Assembly: GCF_001698125.1 (NCBI RefSeq) | Contig: NZ_CP013854.1 | Location: 5,580,001 to 5,644,000 of the forward strand | Direction of reading: 5' to 3' | Source of the DNA: Pseudonocardia sp. HH130630-07 | GTDB lineage: Bacteria > Actinomycetota > Actinomycetes > Mycobacteriales > Pseudonocardiaceae | Length of the DNA: 64,000 bases | In this document: positions 26,872 through 34,566 of the stretch, in pieces | How positions within the stretch are numbered: position 1 is the first letter of the stretch | How the letters are laid out: every line of letters starts with the position of its first letter | Notes under the pieces: generated by a model | The model's database searches: none | Seen by the model: only the letters and a program-made list of their open reading frames with translations | What the model was told of the DNA's origin: nothing | Translations under genes and position numbers: made by a program

Positions 26872-27689
26872 CGGCCCAGGACCATCTCCTCCGCGACAAG
26901 GCCCCGATCCCGGTCACCGCCTGGAAGGCGGTCGACGAGGAGGCCCGGGAGCGGCTCACCCCGCTGCTGGCCGGACGCCGGATCGCGGACTGGGGCGGGA
27001 CCGCGGGCTGGGAGGCGTCGTCGGTGCCGATCGGCCGGTCCACCCGGCTGGGCGGGCCGCCGCCCGGGGTGAAGGCGGACAGTGCGACCGCCCGGCTGCG
27101 CCGGGTGCAGCCGCTCGCGGAGTTCCGGGTGCCGTTCACGGTGTCCCGCGACGAGATCGACGACGTCGAGCGCGGCGCCCAGGACCCCGAGTTCGACGAC
27201 CTCGCCCGGGCCGCCCGGGAGGCCGCGGAGATCGAGAACCGGGCGATGTTCCACGGCTGGCCGGAGGCACTGATCGAGGGGATCGCCGCCTCCAGCCCGT
27301 ACGACGCGCTGGCGCTCGGCGCGGAGTCCGACCGCTACCCCGCCGTCGTCGCGCGGGCGGTGGACGTGCTGCGCCAGGGCGGCATCGAGGGGCCGTTCGC
27401 CCTCGCGATCGCCCCGGAGGGCTTCACCCGGATCGCCGAGACCGCCGAGCACGGCGGCTACCCCCTGTTCGACCACCTCACCCGGATCCTGGGCGGGCAG
27501 ATCCTGCGCGCCCCGGGCCTGGACGGGGCGCTCGTCGTCTCGCAGCGGGGCGGGGACTTCGTGCTCGACGTCGGGCAGGACGTGGCGATCGGCTACTCCG
27601 ACCACGACGCCCGTGAGGTCCACCTGTACCTGGAGGAGTCGTTCACCTTCCGGGTGACCGAACCGGACGCCGCGATCGTCCTGCACTGA
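26868..27689 (+). CDS. Encapsulin shell protein (family 1, linocin M18-like)
   Basis: HK97-fold shell protein of 273 aa that self-assembles into an icosahedral nanocompartment. Matching blocks are the N-terminal LLRDKAPIPVTAWKAVDEEA, the E-loop region RVQPLAEFRVPFTVSRDEIDD, PEGFTRIAETAEHGGYPLFDH and the C-terminal FVLDVGQDVAIGYSDHD...YLEESFTFRV. It is slightly longer at the N-terminus of the E-loop than common 265-aa members. The GTG start is coupled to the hemerythrin stop, so shell and cargo are made together. It is followed by a 20-bp perfect hairpin. Confidence 0.96.
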   Translation: MTAQDHLLRDKAPIPVTAWKAVDEEARERLTPLLAGRRIADWGGTAGWEASSVPIGRSTRLGGPPPGVKADSATARLRRVQPLAEFRVPFTVSRDEIDDVERGAQDPEFDDLARAAREAAEIENRAMFHGWPEALIEGIAASSPYDALALGAESDRYPAVVARAVDVLRQGGIEGPFALAIAPEGFTRIAETAEHGGYPLFDHLTRILGGQILRAPGLDGALVVSQRGGDFVLDVGQDVAIGYSDHDAREVHLYLEESFTFRVTEPDAAIVLH

Positions 27690-27712
27690 TCCGCACCCTC
27701 CTCCGTCGGGAT

Positions 27713-27763
27713 GCACTCATGGAGCTTCGGCCTCGTACGGCCGGGCCGAAGCTCCATGAGTGC
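27713..27763. terminator. 20-bp perfect stem-loop after encapsulin gene
   Basis: Arms 27713-27732 and 27744-27763 are perfect reverse complements over 20 bases with an 11-base loop. It lies between the convergent encapsulin and antiporter genes, 24 bases after the first and 27 from the second. It is the strongest hairpin of the window and almost certainly a bidirectional terminator. Confidence 0.88.
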
Positions 27764-27789
27764 GACCGGGGGCGGGTGCCGGAACGGGC

Positions 27790-29373
27790 TCAGTCCAGGA
27801 GGACGGTGCGCAGGTCCAGGCGGTGCAGGACGCGGTCCGCGGCGTGCGGGTCCACCCCCGGTTCACGACGGGCCGCCAGCACCTCGGTGCGCGCCGCCGC
27901 CAGTGCGGACGCCTGCGCGTCGGCGACCTGACCGCGCACCGCCTGCACCGAGGCGAACCGCTGCCGTTCCTCCTCCGACGGGGTCTCCCCGGACAGCACC
28001 GCCTCCAGGCGTTCGACCCGCTCCCGCATCCGGGCGCCGACCTCCTCGGGCAGCTCGCGCACCCGGCGCTCGAACTCCATCGTCGCCATCGCGGCGCGCC
28101 GGGCCCGCAGCACGATCTCCTTCTCCGCGCGGGTCTCGGCCTCGGCCTCGTCGTCCACGCCGAGCAGGCGGACCAGCGCCGGCAGGGTGAAGCCGGGCAC
28201 GAGCAGCGTCACCAGCAGGACCGACACCGCGATCAGCACCAGCTCGGCCCGGTACGGGAAGGGCTCCCCCGACGCCAGCGTCGTCGGCAGCGACAGCGCG
28301 AGCGCCAGCGTCGCCAGCCCGCGCATGCCGCACCAGGCCAGGAGCACCGCCTCGCGCCCGGTCCGCGGGGCCGCCGAGGCGTCGTCGCTGCGGCGGACGA
28401 AGCGCCACGCGGCCAGCATCCACAGGGTCCGGACCACCACGACGACCAGGCACACGACGGCGGCGTGGCCGAGCATCCGCGGCAGCTCGTCCCCGGCGGC
28501 CGTCACGACCTGGTGCAGGTCCAGCCCGATCAGGCCGAACGCGATGCCGGTGACGACCAGCTCGACCACGTTCCACAGCGAGGCCTGGGTGATCCGCTCG
28601 GCGGCCTCGTCGGCGTCCGCCCCGGCACGCAGCTGCAACGCGAGCACGACGACGGCGATCACCCCGGACGCGTGCAGCTCCTCCGCCGCCAGGTAGGTCG
28701 CGAACGGCAGTACCAGCGTCAGTGCGCTGCGCCCGGTGGTGTCGGTGAGCCGGCCCAGTACGGTGCGGGCGAGCCAGGCGATGACGAGCCCCAGCACCAC
28801 GGCGCCGAGGGCTCCGGCGACGAACCGGACGCCGAGGCCGAGCGGGCTCAGCTCGTCACCGGAGACCGTCGCGAGCACCGCGGCCTGGAAGATGACCAGC
28901 GCGGTGGCGTCGTTGAACAGGCCCTCGCTCTGCAGCACCGAGATCATCCGGCGCGGGATCGGCACCTGACCGGCGACCGCCTCGACCGCGACCGGGTCCG
29001 GCGGGGCCACCATGGCACCGAGCGCGACGGCCGCGGTGAGCGCGATCCCCGGCACCAGCACCCACACCGTCCCGGCGACCGCGGTGACGGTCACCAGGAC
29101 CAGCGCCACGGCGAGCAGGGCGATCGTCCGCCAGCGGGCCCGGAACAGCGCCCACGACGTGCGCTGCGCCGTCGCGAACAGCAACGGCGGCAGGAACAGC
29201 GGCAGGATCAGCTCCGGCTCGACGACGAACGAGTCCGGCAGCCCCGGTACCACCGCGACGACGGCACCGAGCACGACCATCAGCGCGGGCCACGGCAACC
29301 GCAGCCGCTCCCCCACCCCGACCAGGACGACCGCCGCCAGCGCGAGGCCGACGACCATCAGCAGCATCTCCAC
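27790..29373 (-). CDS. CPA1-family Na+/H+ antiporter
   Basis: Monovalent cation/proton antiporter of 527 aa with about 12 membrane helices and a cytosolic tail (about residues 395-527) rich in Arg and Glu that looks coiled-coil. Conserved sites are APPDPVA, and the SEGLFNDATALV helix whose Asn-Asp pair binds the cation in CPA1 proteins. LAWCGMRGLATLALALSLP is the later conserved Arg-containing helix. The GTG at 29373 has AGGAAGG 9 bases upstream and is preferred over an in-frame ATG two codons later. It has a role in pH and sodium homeostasis at the plasma membrane. Confidence 0.92.
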   Translation of the reverse strand: MEMLLMVVGLALAAVVLVGVGERLRLPWPALMVVLGAVVAVVPGLPDSFVVEPELILPLFLPPLLFATAQRTSWALFRARWRTIALLAVALVLVTVTAVAGTVWVLVPGIALTAAVALGAMVAPPDPVAVEAVAGQVPIPRRMISVLQSEGLFNDATALVIFQAAVLATVSGDELSPLGLGVRFVAGALGAVVLGLVIAWLARTVLGRLTDTTGRSALTLVLPFATYLAAEELHASGVIAVVVLALQLRAGADADEAAERITQASLWNVVELVVTGIAFGLIGLDLHQVVTAAGDELPRMLGHAAVVCLVVVVVRTLWMLAAWRFVRRSDDASAAPRTGREAVLLAWCGMRGLATLALALSLPTTLASGEPFPYRAELVLIAVSVLLVTLLVPGFTLPALVRLLGVDDEAEAETRAEKEIVLRARRAAMATMEFERRVRELPEEVGARMRERVERLEAVLSGETPSEEERQRFASVQAVRGQVADAQASALAAARTEVLAARREPGVDPHAADRVLHRLDLRTVLLD

Positions 29374-29469
29374 GTGTCCCACCCTTCCTGCTCGCCACCG
29401 CGGCGGGGTGCGGCGCGCCGTGCCAGGATTCACCGGACACGTACACCGCCGACGAGGAGGTCGCCCACC

Positions 29470-30003
29470 GTGCCCCGCAACCCCTACGACGAGCTGCCCC
29501 CGGTCCCGTCGTTCACCCTGACCAGCGAGGACGTCAACGACGGCGCCGCGCTCGCCACCCCGCAGCTGTCCGGGATCTTCGGCGCCGGCGGCGAGGACGT
29601 CTCACCGCAGCTGTCCTGGTCCGGCGCCCCGCCCGAGACCCGATCCTATGTGGTCACCTGTTACGACCCGGACGCCCCGACCGGGGCCGGCTTCTGGCAC
29701 TGGGCGGTGCTGAACATCCCGGCCTCGGTGACCTCGCTCCCCAGCGGCGCCGGGGACGACACCGGCTCGGGCCTGCCCGAGGGCGCGGTGCAGCTGGCGA
29801 ACGACGCGAGCCTGCCCCGTTTCCTGGGCGCGGCGCCGCCGCCCGGGCACGGCCCGCACCGCTACTACTTCGCGGTGCACGCCGTCGGGGTGGCGGAGCT
29901 GGACGTCCCGGCCACCGCGACGCCGTCGTTCCTGGCGTTCAACCTGTTCGGCGGCACGCTGGCCAGGGCCGTCCTGGTCGGGACGCACGCCAACCTGAGC
30001 TGA
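29470..30003 (+). CDS. PEBP-family (YbhB/YbcL, Raf-kinase-inhibitor-like) protein
   Basis: Phosphatidylethanolamine-binding-protein fold, 177 aa. Both signature regions are present: CYDPDAPTGAGFWHWAVLNIP around the ligand pocket and GPHRYYFAVHAVG. The GTG at 29470 follows GAGGAGG. Bacterial members have no firmly established function. It is divergent from the antiporter gene and is followed 8 bases later by an unrelated coiled-coil protein gene. Confidence 0.92.
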   Translation: MPRNPYDELPPVPSFTLTSEDVNDGAALATPQLSGIFGAGGEDVSPQLSWSGAPPETRSYVVTCYDPDAPTGAGFWHWAVLNIPASVTSLPSGAGDDTGSGLPEGAVQLANDASLPRFLGAAPPPGHGPHRYYFAVHAVGVAELDVPATATPSFLAFNLFGGTLARAVLVGTHANLS

Positions 30004-30011
30004 GCACCGGC

Positions 30012-31034
30012 GTGGACCCGGCGGTCGAGGGGGCCCGGCTCTACCGGCTGGCCCCGGAGGACTTCGTGGCGGCGCGGGACGAGGTCGTCGCCGCGGCCCG
30101 CGCCGCCGGGGACCCCGGCGCCGCGCGGGAGATCGCGGCGCTGAAGCGGCCGACCCGCGCGGCGTGGCTGACGAACCTCCTGGTCGCGCAGGCCCCCGAC
30201 GAGGTCGACGGTCTGCTCGCCCTCGCCGGCCCGCTCGAGCAGGCCCAGCGCTCCCTCGACGGCCCGGCCCTGCGCGAGATCTCCGGCCGTCGGTCCCGGC
30301 TCCTGGGTGGTCTGGCCCGCCGGGCGGCGGGACTCGGCCGCGACGCCGGCCACCGGGTCGACGCCGGTCTGGAACGGGAGGTCCGCGCGGTGCTGGAGTC
30401 GGCGCTGGCCGATCCGGCGCTGGCCGACCGGGTCCGGTCCGGACGGCTGGTCCGGGCCGAGCGGCACAGCGGGTTCGGTCCGGTGCCGGGCGGTCCGGAC
30501 CCCGGGGAGGACGACGGCGGCACCGTTCCGGTCCGGCCCGGCCCGGCCCGCGCTCCGGCCGGGTCCGGCACCGGGCGCGGCCGCGGGCCCGGTGGGCGCC
30601 CGGACGCCGCCACCGGTCACGCGGCCCGCCGCGGTACCGAGCGCGACCGGCAGCACAGCGCCGAGCGCGACCGGCAACACCGCGCCGAGCGCGAGGAGCA
30701 GGACCGCGCCGAACGCGAGGAGCGGCTCCGCGCGCAACGTCGTGCGGCAGCGGGCGAGCGGGTGGAGCAGGCCCGGCTCGCGGCGCACGACGCCGCCCGG
30801 GAACGGGACGCCACCCGGGACCGGCGCGACGCCGCGGCCGACCGCCGGGACGCGGCCCACCGCCGGATCGAGGACCTGCGCGCGGAGCTGGACCGGGCCC
30901 GCACCGCGGTGACGGGTGCCGACCGGGACCTCGCCGCCGCCGAGCGGGACGCCGCGGCCGCCGAGCGCCGGGCCCGCCGGGCCGGGACCGAGGTCGCGAC
31001 GGCGGAGCGGGACCTCGACGAGCTCGACGACTAG
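30012..31034 (+). CDS. Uncharacterised protein with Ala/Arg/Glu-rich coiled coil
   Basis: No family with known function is recognised. The first 140 or so residues look globular and helical (LYRLAPEDFVAARDEVVAAAR, IAALKRPTRAAWLTNLL). A Pro/Gly-rich linker follows, then about 130 residues of strongly charged helix with clear coiled-coil character. This includes four near-identical 8-residue units (ERDRQHSA-type) encoded by a 24-bp DNA repeat at 30639-30734. There is no signal peptide or membrane segment. The GTG at 30012 lies 8 bases after the PEBP gene, so the two are probably co-transcribed. Similar actinobacterial proteins exist but remain undescribed to my knowledge. Confidence 0.75.
   Translation: MDPAVEGARLYRLAPEDFVAARDEVVAAARAAGDPGAAREIAALKRPTRAAWLTNLLVAQAPDEVDGLLALAGPLEQAQRSLDGPALREISGRRSRLLGGLARRAAGLGRDAGHRVDAGLEREVRAVLESALADPALADRVRSGRLVRAERHSGFGPVPGGPDPGEDDGGTVPVRPGPARAPAGSGTGRGRGPGGRPDAATGHAARRGTERDRQHSAERDRQHRAEREEQDRAEREERLRAQRRAAAGERVEQARLAAHDAARERDATRDRRDAAADRRDAAHRRIEDLRAELDRARTAVTGADRDLAAAERDAAAAERRARRAGTEVATAERDLDELDD
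30639..30734 (+). repeat. 24-bp coding repeat, four units
   Basis: Units at 30639, 30663, 30687 and 30711 each encode an 8-residue helix segment beginning Glu-Arg. The first two are nearly identical in DNA and the later ones diverged. The repeat lies in the coiled-coil part of the preceding CDS and may vary in copy number between strains. Confidence 0.75.
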
Positions 31035-31055
31035 CCCCGGGCCCGGACCGCGACG

Positions 31056-31667
31056 TCAGCCGACCAGCAGCCTCGGCAGCAGGTACACGACGGAGAAGGC
31101 CTCGTAGTAGGCACCGATCACGAGGATCACGATCGCCGGCAGCGCGAGGCACGCGAGCCGCCGCAGACCGACCACGTAGGCCCGGCGACGGGTGTCCACA
31201 CCGAGGTAGGCGGGACGGATCCAGCCGCGGCCGAGCTGGAGGACCCCGAACATGACGACGGCGTACCCGGTGAGCTCGATGACGAGGGTCACAGAGTGCG
31301 GGATGAGCACGGTCGCGGTGGTCGGGTCGGTCGGCGCGATCGAGACGCCCACGTTGAACATGTAGAGCGCGATCACCGGGATGCCGAGGAACGGCACGAC
31401 CAGCGACGGCAGGACGATGCCGCCGACGGCGGCCACGAACACGTTGATCAGCAGGATCGTGGTCCCGAAAAACCAGGGGTTCGTGATCATCGTGTTCACC
31501 AGGTCGTCCGACACCCCGCCGGCGACCAGCGTGGGCAGCTCGAGGCCGGGGAACAGCATCCCCGTGCCCATGCCGAGCAGGAGCGCTCCGAAGATCAGCA
31601 CGAGGAGCAGCGTCAGCGCGCGCCGGTCGGAGCGCAGGATGTCGGCGGTCGTACGGAGCAGCTTCAC
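31056..31667 (-). CDS. SpoIIM-like (stage II sporulation protein M family) membrane protein
   Basis: Integral membrane protein of about 203 aa with five to six hydrophobic helices; NPWFFGTTILLINVFVAAVGGIVLP and LIPHSVTLVIELTGYAVVMFGVLQ are typical SpoIIM-family blocks. The family is widespread in non-sporulating bacteria with unclear function. Start choice: the frame is open up to 31820, with possible starts at 31820, 31748 and 31703. I prefer the GTG at 31667 because GGGAAG lies just upstream and because operator-like repeats at 31698-31730 would otherwise be coding. It is convergent with the coiled-coil gene. Confidence 0.7.
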   Translation of the reverse strand: MKLLRTTADILRSDRRALTLLLVLIFGALLLGMGTGMLFPGLELPTLVAGGVSDDLVNTMITNPWFFGTTILLINVFVAAVGGIVLPSLVVPFLGIPVIALYMFNVGVSIAPTDPTTATVLIPHSVTLVIELTGYAVVMFGVLQLGRGWIRPAYLGVDTRRRAYVVGLRRLACLALPAIVILVIGAYYEAFSVVYLLPRLLVG

Positions 31668-31697
31668 GGCTTCTTCCCGGGACGGAGGCGTTGCATG

Positions 31698-31730
31698 GAC
31701 CATTTCGGTTGGTACCCGACCATATCGGTC
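31698..31730 (-). promoter_or_regulatory. Two operator-like 13-mers 20 bp apart upstream of SpoIIM-like gene
   Basis: GACCATTTCGGTT (31698-31710) and GACCATATCGGTC (31718-31730) share 11 of 13 bases and have dyad arms ACC/GGT. Their spacing is exactly two helical turns. GGTACC lies between them. They fall 31-63 bases before the preferred start and are AT-richer than the surroundings. Confidence 0.45.
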
Positions 31731-31925
31731 CTCGATCGCTCCGTCCATGTGCGTCACCCGGCCAGGGGGAACACCTGCCAAGCCGGGGAGCGGCCCTCGC
31801 CGGTAGTGACGTGGTGTCATGCCCGGTGGGTGACGCCACGGAACTGGGTCACCGGGGTGCGCAGGGCTGTGATGGACGGCGAGACCGACCGATCACGACG
31901 GTTCCCGCCCGGCCGAGGAGACCCC

Positions 31926-33488
31926 ATGTCCCGTTCCCGCCTGCTACCACTCCTCGTGGGGGCGCTGTCCCTGACGGTGGTCGCCGCCTGCGGCACACCG
32001 GCACCGGCCGTCGCACCGGCGGGCGGCCCGGACGGGGCCGGTCCACCGCCGGCCCGGTTCTCCGAGCAGCAGATCGCATGGCAGCCGTGCGGATCCTTCG
32101 CCACGACGACGGCCGACGAGGCCCTCTACGCGAACGACCGGTTCGACTGCGCCCGGGTCGCCGTACCCCTCGACTACGCCGACCCCGCCGGAGTGACCGG
32201 GCAGGTCGCCCTGATCCGGGCGAAGGCACGGGGCGACCGGATCGGATCGCTGCTCGTCAACCCCGGCGGACCCGGGGCGTCCGGGATGAACTTCGTGGCC
32301 ACGCTCGGACCGGTGTGGGACAACACCGAGGTCGGTGAGCGCTTCGACGTGGTCGGGTTCGACCCGCGCGGGGTCGGCGCGTCGACGCCCCGGGTGGACT
32401 GCTTCACCGACGACGAGGCCGACCGCGACGTCCCACCCGGGCCGTACCTGTTCGACGTCGGCAGTGCCGGGCAGGCAGCTGACATCGCCCGGCGCTGCAG
32501 CGACGGCAGCGGCGGGGTCGAGGCGCTGACCAGCGTCGGGAGCGGCAACGTCGTGCAGGACATGGATGTTCTCCGCAGCGTCCTGGGCGAGGAGAAGCTG
32601 ACCTACCTCGGCTACAGCTACGGCAGCGAGCTGGGCGCGATGTACGCCGAGAGGTACCCGCAGAACCTGCGGGCGATGGTGATCGACGGAGCGGTCGATC
32701 CGGAGCTGTCGGAGTCGCAGTTCCGGCTCTCCCAGTTCGCCGCCTGGCAGCGGACCTTCGACGAGCTCGCGAGCACCTGTGCCGCCGGTCCGGACTGTCC
32801 ACTGGGCACCGATCCCGCCCGGGCGAACGAAACGTTCCAGGAGCTCACCCGCCCGCTGCTGGACCGTCCCGTACCCACCACCGACGGTCGTCTGCTGACC
32901 CACGCCGACCTCGTCCAGGGCGTGACGAGTTCCTTCTTCTCCCCCGCCCAGCGATCGATGATCCTCGACGGCCTCCGGGAGCTGCGGACCGGGCGCGGCG
33001 ACACCCTGCTCGCCCTGCGCGACCTCGCCCTGGGGCGCGGCGCGGACGGCAGCTACGGCGGGGCCGCGTACATGGACGCCAACCTCGCCATCCGCTGCAT
33101 GGACAACCCGCGCCGCAGCCCCGCCGAGCAGGCCGACCTGCGTGACCGGGCGCACCGGGCCGCACCGTTCCTCGACCCCGGCCGCCCGGCCGGCCCGGCC
33201 CACTACGAGTGCGAGGGATGGCCCGAGCCGCCGAGCCGGCAGCTGCCGTGGCTCGCCGGCGCCGACGCGGTGCCGCCCACGCTCACCGTCTCGCTCACCG
33301 ACGATCCGGGAACGCCGCACCAGGGTGGCGTCACCATGGCCCGTCGCCTGGGCGGCAGCCTGCTGAGCGTCGAGGCGGCCCAGCACGGCATCGCCCTCTA
33401 CGGCGGCAACGCGTGCGTCGACCGCGCCGTGTCGGACTACCTCGTCGACCTCACGACCCCGCAGCCCGGCGCGACGTGCGGCAGGTGA
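31926..33488 (+). CDS. Exported alpha/beta hydrolase, TAP-like peptidase family
   Basis: Lipoprotein of 520 aa with signal LLVGALSLTVVAAC (lipobox cysteine near residue 22). The alpha/beta hydrolase fold with nucleophile motif GYSYGS and oxyanion-region LLVNPGGPGASG is typical of tripeptidyl-aminopeptidase-like enzymes (Streptomyces TAP/Slp and mycobacterial CaeA type). The C-terminal TAP-like domain includes VSLTDDPGTPHQGG and AAQHGIALYGG, supplying the acid and histidine. The Cys pairs near the C-terminus may form disulphides. The ATG at 31926 follows GAGGAG. It likely cleaves short peptides or esters outside the cell. Confidence 0.9.
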   Translation: MSRSRLLPLLVGALSLTVVAACGTPAPAVAPAGGPDGAGPPPARFSEQQIAWQPCGSFATTTADEALYANDRFDCARVAVPLDYADPAGVTGQVALIRAKARGDRIGSLLVNPGGPGASGMNFVATLGPVWDNTEVGERFDVVGFDPRGVGASTPRVDCFTDDEADRDVPPGPYLFDVGSAGQAADIARRCSDGSGGVEALTSVGSGNVVQDMDVLRSVLGEEKLTYLGYSYGSELGAMYAERYPQNLRAMVIDGAVDPELSESQFRLSQFAAWQRTFDELASTCAAGPDCPLGTDPARANETFQELTRPLLDRPVPTTDGRLLTHADLVQGVTSSFFSPAQRSMILDGLRELRTGRGDTLLALRDLALGRGADGSYGGAAYMDANLAIRCMDNPRRSPAEQADLRDRAHRAAPFLDPGRPAGPAHYECEGWPEPPSRQLPWLAGADAVPPTLTVSLTDDPGTPHQGGVTMARRLGGSLLSVEAAQHGIALYGGNACVDRAVSDYLVDLTTPQPGATCGR

Positions 33489-33512
33489 CCGGCCGGGCCC
33501 GCTCCCGGCCGG
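33489..33512. terminator. Hairpin after TAP-like hydrolase gene
   Basis: CCGGCCGGG and CCCGGCCGG form a perfect 9-bp stem with a 6-base loop, starting immediately after the stop codon. It lies between convergent genes, so it may serve both. Confidence 0.75.
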
Positions 33513-33546
33513 GCGCGGTGTCGCTGCCGGCGGCGGTCCCGCCCGG

Positions 33547-34440
33547 TCAGCCGCGACCGCCGCGCCGGCCCGCGTCGTCGACGGAGGCCCGCAGCACCCG
33601 GGCACAGGCACGCGCCCCCCGGTCGGTCATCACCGTCGCCGCGTGGTCGGCCTCGGGCAGCAGCTCGGCCGAGACCAGCGCGGACGACCCGCCCACCAGC
33701 GCAGACACGTGCGTGGCCGGGTACAACGGCGGAGTGTCCGGCCCGACCGACCACGCCGCGTACAGCGCCCGGACCGGTACCGCGAGCCGGTCGAACGCCG
33801 TGCGCCCCGCCGAGCTGCAGAAGATCGACACCGCGTCCTCGACGACGGTGTCGAGGTCCCTGGCGACCCGCACCCCGTCCCCGGCCGGGACGAGCTCGTG
33901 GGCCAGCACCTCCGCCGTGCGCGGGTCGGCGGGATCGCACAGCGGGGCCGCCGTCGAGCAGTAGTGCCGCGCGTAGGCCGCCGGATCGGGCCACACACCG
34001 TCGCTCGCGTAGGCCGCGCGCAGTCGCGCGGTCGTCGCCCCGACGGGCGCGGGTGGCCCGGGGAGGGGCAGCCCGCCGTCGACCAGGGTGACCGACCGGG
34101 TCAGCTCCGGGTGTCGCACCGCGAACTCGGTGGCCACGAATCCGCCCATCGACATGCCGATCACGTGCACGGGCCCGAGGTCCAGCGCCGACGTCAGATC
34201 GGCGAGCCGGTCCGCGTGCGCCGCGGGCGACGACGGCCGGACGGCGGACGCGGGAGTACCGCCCCGGCCGGCGAGATCCGGTGCGATCAGCGTGAGGTCC
34301 GGGGCGGCGTCGTGCAGCCACCGCCACAGCAGCCCGGTACTCGACACCCCGTGCACCGCCAGTACCGGCTCGGACGCACCGTCCCACCGCGTGACGTACA
34401 TCGGACCGGCGCTGGTCACGATGTCCTCGGTACCGGACAC
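33547..34440 (-). CDS. Alpha/beta hydrolase
   Basis: Cytosolic hydrolase of 297 aa with VLAVHGVSSTG as oxyanion region, nucleophile elbow GMSMGG, the HPEL segment typical of the helix after the nucleophile, and a C-terminal EADHAATVMTDRG that supplies the catalytic His. The nearest groups are haloperoxidase or 3-oxoadipate enol-lactonase-like hydrolases. The substrate is not predictable. It is divergent from the AbrB-like membrane gene. Confidence 0.88.
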   Translation of the reverse strand: MSGTEDIVTSAGPMYVTRWDGASEPVLAVHGVSSTGLLWRWLHDAAPDLTLIAPDLAGRGGTPASAVRPSSPAAHADRLADLTSALDLGPVHVIGMSMGGFVATEFAVRHPELTRSVTLVDGGLPLPGPPAPVGATTARLRAAYASDGVWPDPAAYARHYCSTAAPLCDPADPRTAEVLAHELVPAGDGVRVARDLDTVVEDAVSIFCSSAGRTAFDRLAVPVRALYAAWSVGPDTPPLYPATHVSALVGGSSALVSAELLPEADHAATVMTDRGARACARVLRASVDDAGRRGGRG

Positions 34441-34538
34441 GATCGCGAACGTAGCACCCTCCGGCCCGTGCGGTGTCCCGGTCAGACCGCCCCCGGGCAG
34501 GTGGGCGGGCTCACCGGGACACCCGGGCGGCGCCTACC

Positions 34539-34566
34539 TACGCTGGCACGGGTGATCACACGGTGA
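34539..34566 (+). promoter_or_regulatory. Leaderless promoter with four-codon mini-ORF before the AbrB-like gene
   Basis: A -10-like TACGCT (34539-34544) is followed 7 bases later by GTG ATC ACA CGG TGA (34552-34566). The TGA overlaps the GTG start (34563) of the membrane protein gene as GTGA. If transcription begins at about 34551, ribosomes would translate four codons and reinitiate. There is no Shine-Dalgarno sequence for the main gene. Confidence 0.35.

Noticed and set aside
31037..31046. Palindrome CCGGGCCCGG between the coiled-coil and SpoIIM-like genes
   Set aside because: No loop and only five pairs; too short for a supported terminator.
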